A stretch of DNA of 16,055 nucleotides. Origin: Enteractinococcus sp. Lineage in GTDB: Bacteria > Actinomycetota > Actinomycetes > Actinomycetales > Micrococcaceae. Both the position numbers and the translations under genes were made by a program. The stretch lies in assembly GCA_029267455.1 (NCBI GenBank), contig JAJUIX010000005.1:1-16055 (forward strand), given 5' to 3'. Below, in pieces: positions 14,233 through 16,055 of this stretch (within the stretch, counting starts at the first letter, position 1; each line of letters begins with the position of its first letter). The notes beneath the pieces were generated by a model. It did no database searches. It saw only the letters and a program-made list of their open reading frames with translations, and was not told the origin of the DNA.

Positions 14233-15388
14233 CAAGGTCGTCGTTGCGCTTATTCGAGGACTCCACGACTGTCGGCAATGGCTCGACGTTTGATTCCTGA
14301 GTTTCCTCTTCCTGAGGGCTTGCGAAAGATTCCGATGCAGTTGCAGGTTCGGTGGTTTCTGGACCACTAACCGGACTGATAGATGCCACGGGAGCGACAG
14401 GTGAGGCCACCTGGGTCTGTGGAGTCTCGTGGTTGGCGGCCACTGGATCGTCAAAGCCTGCAGCAATAACGGTGACACGGACTTCATCACCAAGATTGTC
14501 GGAGATGACGGCACCAAAGATAATATTGGCTTCGGGGTGGGCAACTTCTTGAACCATGCGGGCTGCTTCGTTGATCTCGAACAGGCCCATGTCGGTGCCA
14601 CCCTGAATCGACAGCAGCACGCCGTGAGCGCCGTCAATGGAAGCTTCGAGTAGTGGTGAAGCAATAGCAGCTTCAGTGGCTTCAACAGCGCGGTTTTCAC
14701 CTTGGGCCGCACCCAAGCCCATCAGAGCGGAACCAGCACCCTGCATCACGGATTTCACGTCAGCGAAGTCGAGGTTAATTAGGCCGGCCGTGGTGATCAG
14801 ATCGGTAATACCCTGAACGCCGGATAGCAGTACCTTATCGGCCTCTTCGAAGGCTTCCATGATGGAGATAGAGCGATCGGAAATTGACAACAGGCGATCG
14901 TTCGGGATCACGATCAGGGTGTCAACTTCATCGCGGAGCGCTTCAATGCCCGATTCAGCATTTGTGGCACGACGGCGACCTTCGAAGGTGAAAGGCCGAG
15001 TGACTACACCGATGGTGAGAGCGCCGAGTGAACGCGCAACTCGCGCCACCACGGGGGCAGCACCGGTTCCGGTTCCGCCTCCTTCACCTGCGGTGACAAA
15101 CACCATGTCGGCGCCTTTAAGAGCAGCTTCGATCTCTTCAACGTGGTCTTCGGCGGCTTGTCGGCCAACTTCGGGGTCGGCACCTGCACCTAGACCGCGA
15201 GTCAGTTCGCGTCCGACGTCCAACTTCACTTCGGCAGAGGACATCAGCAGGGCCTGCGCGTCAGTATTGATAGCAATAAATTCAACGCCGCGCAATCCGA
15301 CATCGATCATTCGATTGACAGCGTTCACGCCGCCGCCGCCGACACCAACAACTTTGATGACGGCCAGGTAGTTCTGGGGTGAGGTCAC
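14210..15388 (-). CDS. ftsZ: Cell division protein FtsZ
   Basis: Tubulin-like GTPase that builds the Z ring. It has 392 residues: a Rossmann GTPase domain starting [17 protein letters not shown] (11-27), the tubulin signature GGGTGTG (103-109), the T7 loop NLDFADV (205-211) with catalytic D207 and D210, and a C-terminal domain ending around 315. An acidic, Ser/Thr/Pro-rich linker follows (about 315-382), then the conserved C-terminal peptide [10 protein letters not shown] (383-392) that binds SepF. The start is GTG at 15388, supported by AGGGAT six bases upstream. It lies downstream of ftsQ with a 147-bp gap that holds a promoter. The 3' end overlaps pgeF. Confidence 0.99.
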   Translation of the reverse strand: MTSPQNYLAVIKVVGVGGGGVNAVNRMIDVGLRGVEFIAINTDAQALLMSSAEVKLDVGRELTRGLGAGADPEVGRQAAEDHVEEIEAALKGADMVFVTAGEGGGTGTGAAPVVARVARSLGALTIGVVTRPFTFEGRRRATNAESGIEALRDEVDTLIVIPNDRLLSISDRSISIMEAFEEADKVLLSGVQGITDLITTAGLINLDFADVKSVMQGAGSALMGLGAAQGENRAVEATEAAIASPLLEASIDGAHGVLLSIQGGTDMGLFEINEAARMVQEVAHPEANIIFGAVISDNLGDEVRVTVIAAGFDDPVAANHETPQTQVASPVAPVASISPVSGPETTEPATASESFASPQEEETQESNVEPLPTVVESSNKRNDDLDVPDFLK

Positions 15389-15458
15389 GATATGATCCCT
15401 ATTCTGCGTTCGTGGTGGGACGAAGTTCCAGCTGCGTCCAAGATTCCTTCATTAGCTC

Positions 15459-15487
15459 ACGATATGCTCACACGTTCAGCTGGGCAA
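15459..15487 (-). promoter_or_regulatory. Putative ftsZ promoter
   Basis: On the minus strand TTGCCC (15482-15487) and TATCGT (15459-15464) are spaced by 17 bp in the ftsQ-ftsZ gap, about 70 bp before the GTG start. The -10 fits TANNNT. A dedicated ftsZ promoter between ftsQ and ftsZ is common in actinobacteria. Confidence 0.5.
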
Positions 15488-15535
15488 TGACCCGGGGCCG
15501 TGTGTCGTCACGATCGTGCAAATTTGCGCCGGTTT

Positions 15536-16055
15536 TTACCGTGTGACCGGGAAATCTGGTGCTGATACATCATACTCGGAGATTTCGGCTGCTTGTGCTT
15601 TATCGAGGCCCAAAAGTGCCTCTAAAACCTGAACTTTCTTGTCAGCCTGGGTATTATTGCCCCACATTACGGTTTTGCCGGAGCTCAGTTCGAGTTCGAT
15701 CGAGTCAATCGAAGATCCGGAGGCTGCTCGAACCTGATCGCGCAGATCGTCCGGTAAGGAGCCCAGGACTTCAGTAATCGTGTCGAAAACCTCTTGATCG
15801 GCAACGTCCGAGGCAGAAGCCACCACGGGCAGATCAAATTCCTGGGCTTTTTTTGCGGGTATCTCCGCGAGCTCCACGCCCGCTTCGGAGAACACCACGT
15901 ATTGTTTGCCGCGGGGACTCATGGCCACGGGTGTGTGTTCGTTGACGATGACAACGAGTCCATGCGGTGGTTCTGCTCGCAAGCTCACGTCATCCACCGC
16001 CGGGGTATCGGCAAATAATTCCGTGACACTGCGGTCGCTCACCTGGGGTAATGGC
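15536..16055 (-). CDS. ftsQ: Cell division protein FtsQ (C-terminal part; 5' end outside window)
   Basis: FtsQ is a single-pass divisome protein bridging early and late division components. The reading frame is open to the right window edge and enters as PLPQVSDRSV, so the GTG at 16042 is an internal valine and not a start. The visible 172 residues match the end of the POTRA domain (LPQVSDRSVTELFADTP) and the FtsQ beta domain (LVVIVNEHTPVAMSPRGKQYVVFSEAGVELAEIP, then the strand-rich stretch SIDSIELELSSGKTVMWGN and DKKVQVLEALL). The signal anchor and most of the POTRA domain are missing at the edge. Sequence identity is weak, as usual for FtsQ; position upstream of ftsZ makes the call firm. 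Confidence 0.88.
   Translation of the reverse strand, partial: PLPQVSDRSVTELFADTPAVDDVSLRAEPPHGLVVIVNEHTPVAMSPRGKQYVVFSEAGVELAEIPAKKAQEFDLPVVASASDVADQEVFDTITEVLGSLPDDLRDQVRAASGSSIDSIELELSSGKTVMWGNNTQADKKVQVLEALLGLDKAQAAEISEYDVSAPDFPVTR

Noticed and set aside
14233..14712. N-terminal extension of PgeF by 160 residues in an open frame
   Set aside because: The extra part is ftsZ read in another frame, low in complexity and unlike any laccase-domain protein. The family begins about where [10 protein letters not shown] starts.
15518..15527. Palindrome GCAAATTTGC before ftsZ as an operator
   Set aside because: A single 10-bp palindrome is likely by chance, and no known regulator site is matched with confidence.
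16040..16042. FtsQ as a complete 168-residue protein starting at GTG 16042
   Set aside because: The frame continues upstream as PLPQ, and the POTRA motif spans this valine, so the gene is cut by the window edge.
1..16055. Defence system, prophage, transposon, CRISPR or biosynthetic cluster
   Set aside because: Every open region resolves to a conserved housekeeping gene. No repeats, integrases, transposases or unknown multi-gene cassette are visible.

Overview
The window reads as chromosomal housekeeping DNA from an actinobacterium, most likely a moderate-GC member of the Micrococcales (Micrococcaceae-like). The grounds are: a GlnA2-type glutamine synthetase next to glnE; an N-terminally extended type I methionine aminopeptidase; a DnaE1-type replicase with an intact PHP domain; DivIVA/Wag31, SepF and YggT beside ftsZ; an FtsZ ending in [10 protein letters not shown]; and promoters of the TANNNT type, some apparently giving leaderless mRNAs. 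The species call is inference, since no rRNA or other marker is present.

Layout, left to right. Positions 1-3592 (minus strand) hold nitrogen metabolism: glnA2 followed by glnE, overlapping by four bases, with glnE running off the left edge. Divergent from them is panB (plus, pantothenate synthesis). It converges on a tiny SPOR-like protein gene (minus), which in turn diverges from map (plus). A perfect 15-bp hairpin at 5729-5767 separates map from the long minus-strand block that fills the rest of the window. Read 5' to 3' on the minus strand from the right edge, that block is ftsQ (partial), ftsZ, pgeF, sepF, yggT, divIVA, lspA, rluD, dnaE, nrdR.

The block links cell division and polar growth (FtsQ, FtsZ, SepF, YggT, DivIVA) with envelope lipoprotein processing (LspA), RNA modification (RluD-like), DNA replication (DnaE) and control of dNTP supply (NrdR). 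Likely promoters are seen before ftsZ, divIVA, dnaE (inside the end of rluD) and nrdR. The nrdR promoter carries two close matches to the NrdR box, which suggests autoregulation.

I found no mobile element, phage gene, CRISPR array, tRNA, rRNA, riboswitch or toxin/defence cassette, and no intergenic gap above about 200 bp. There is no sign of an unknown multi-gene system. The most interesting points are regulatory: paired leaderless promoters, NrdR boxes at nrdR, an unexplained pair of hairpins between divIVA and lspA, and translational coupling of glnE to a glutamine synthetase that appears to lack the adenylylation tyrosine. Genes usually found in this gene order elsewhere (yggS, hisD) also appear to be absent.
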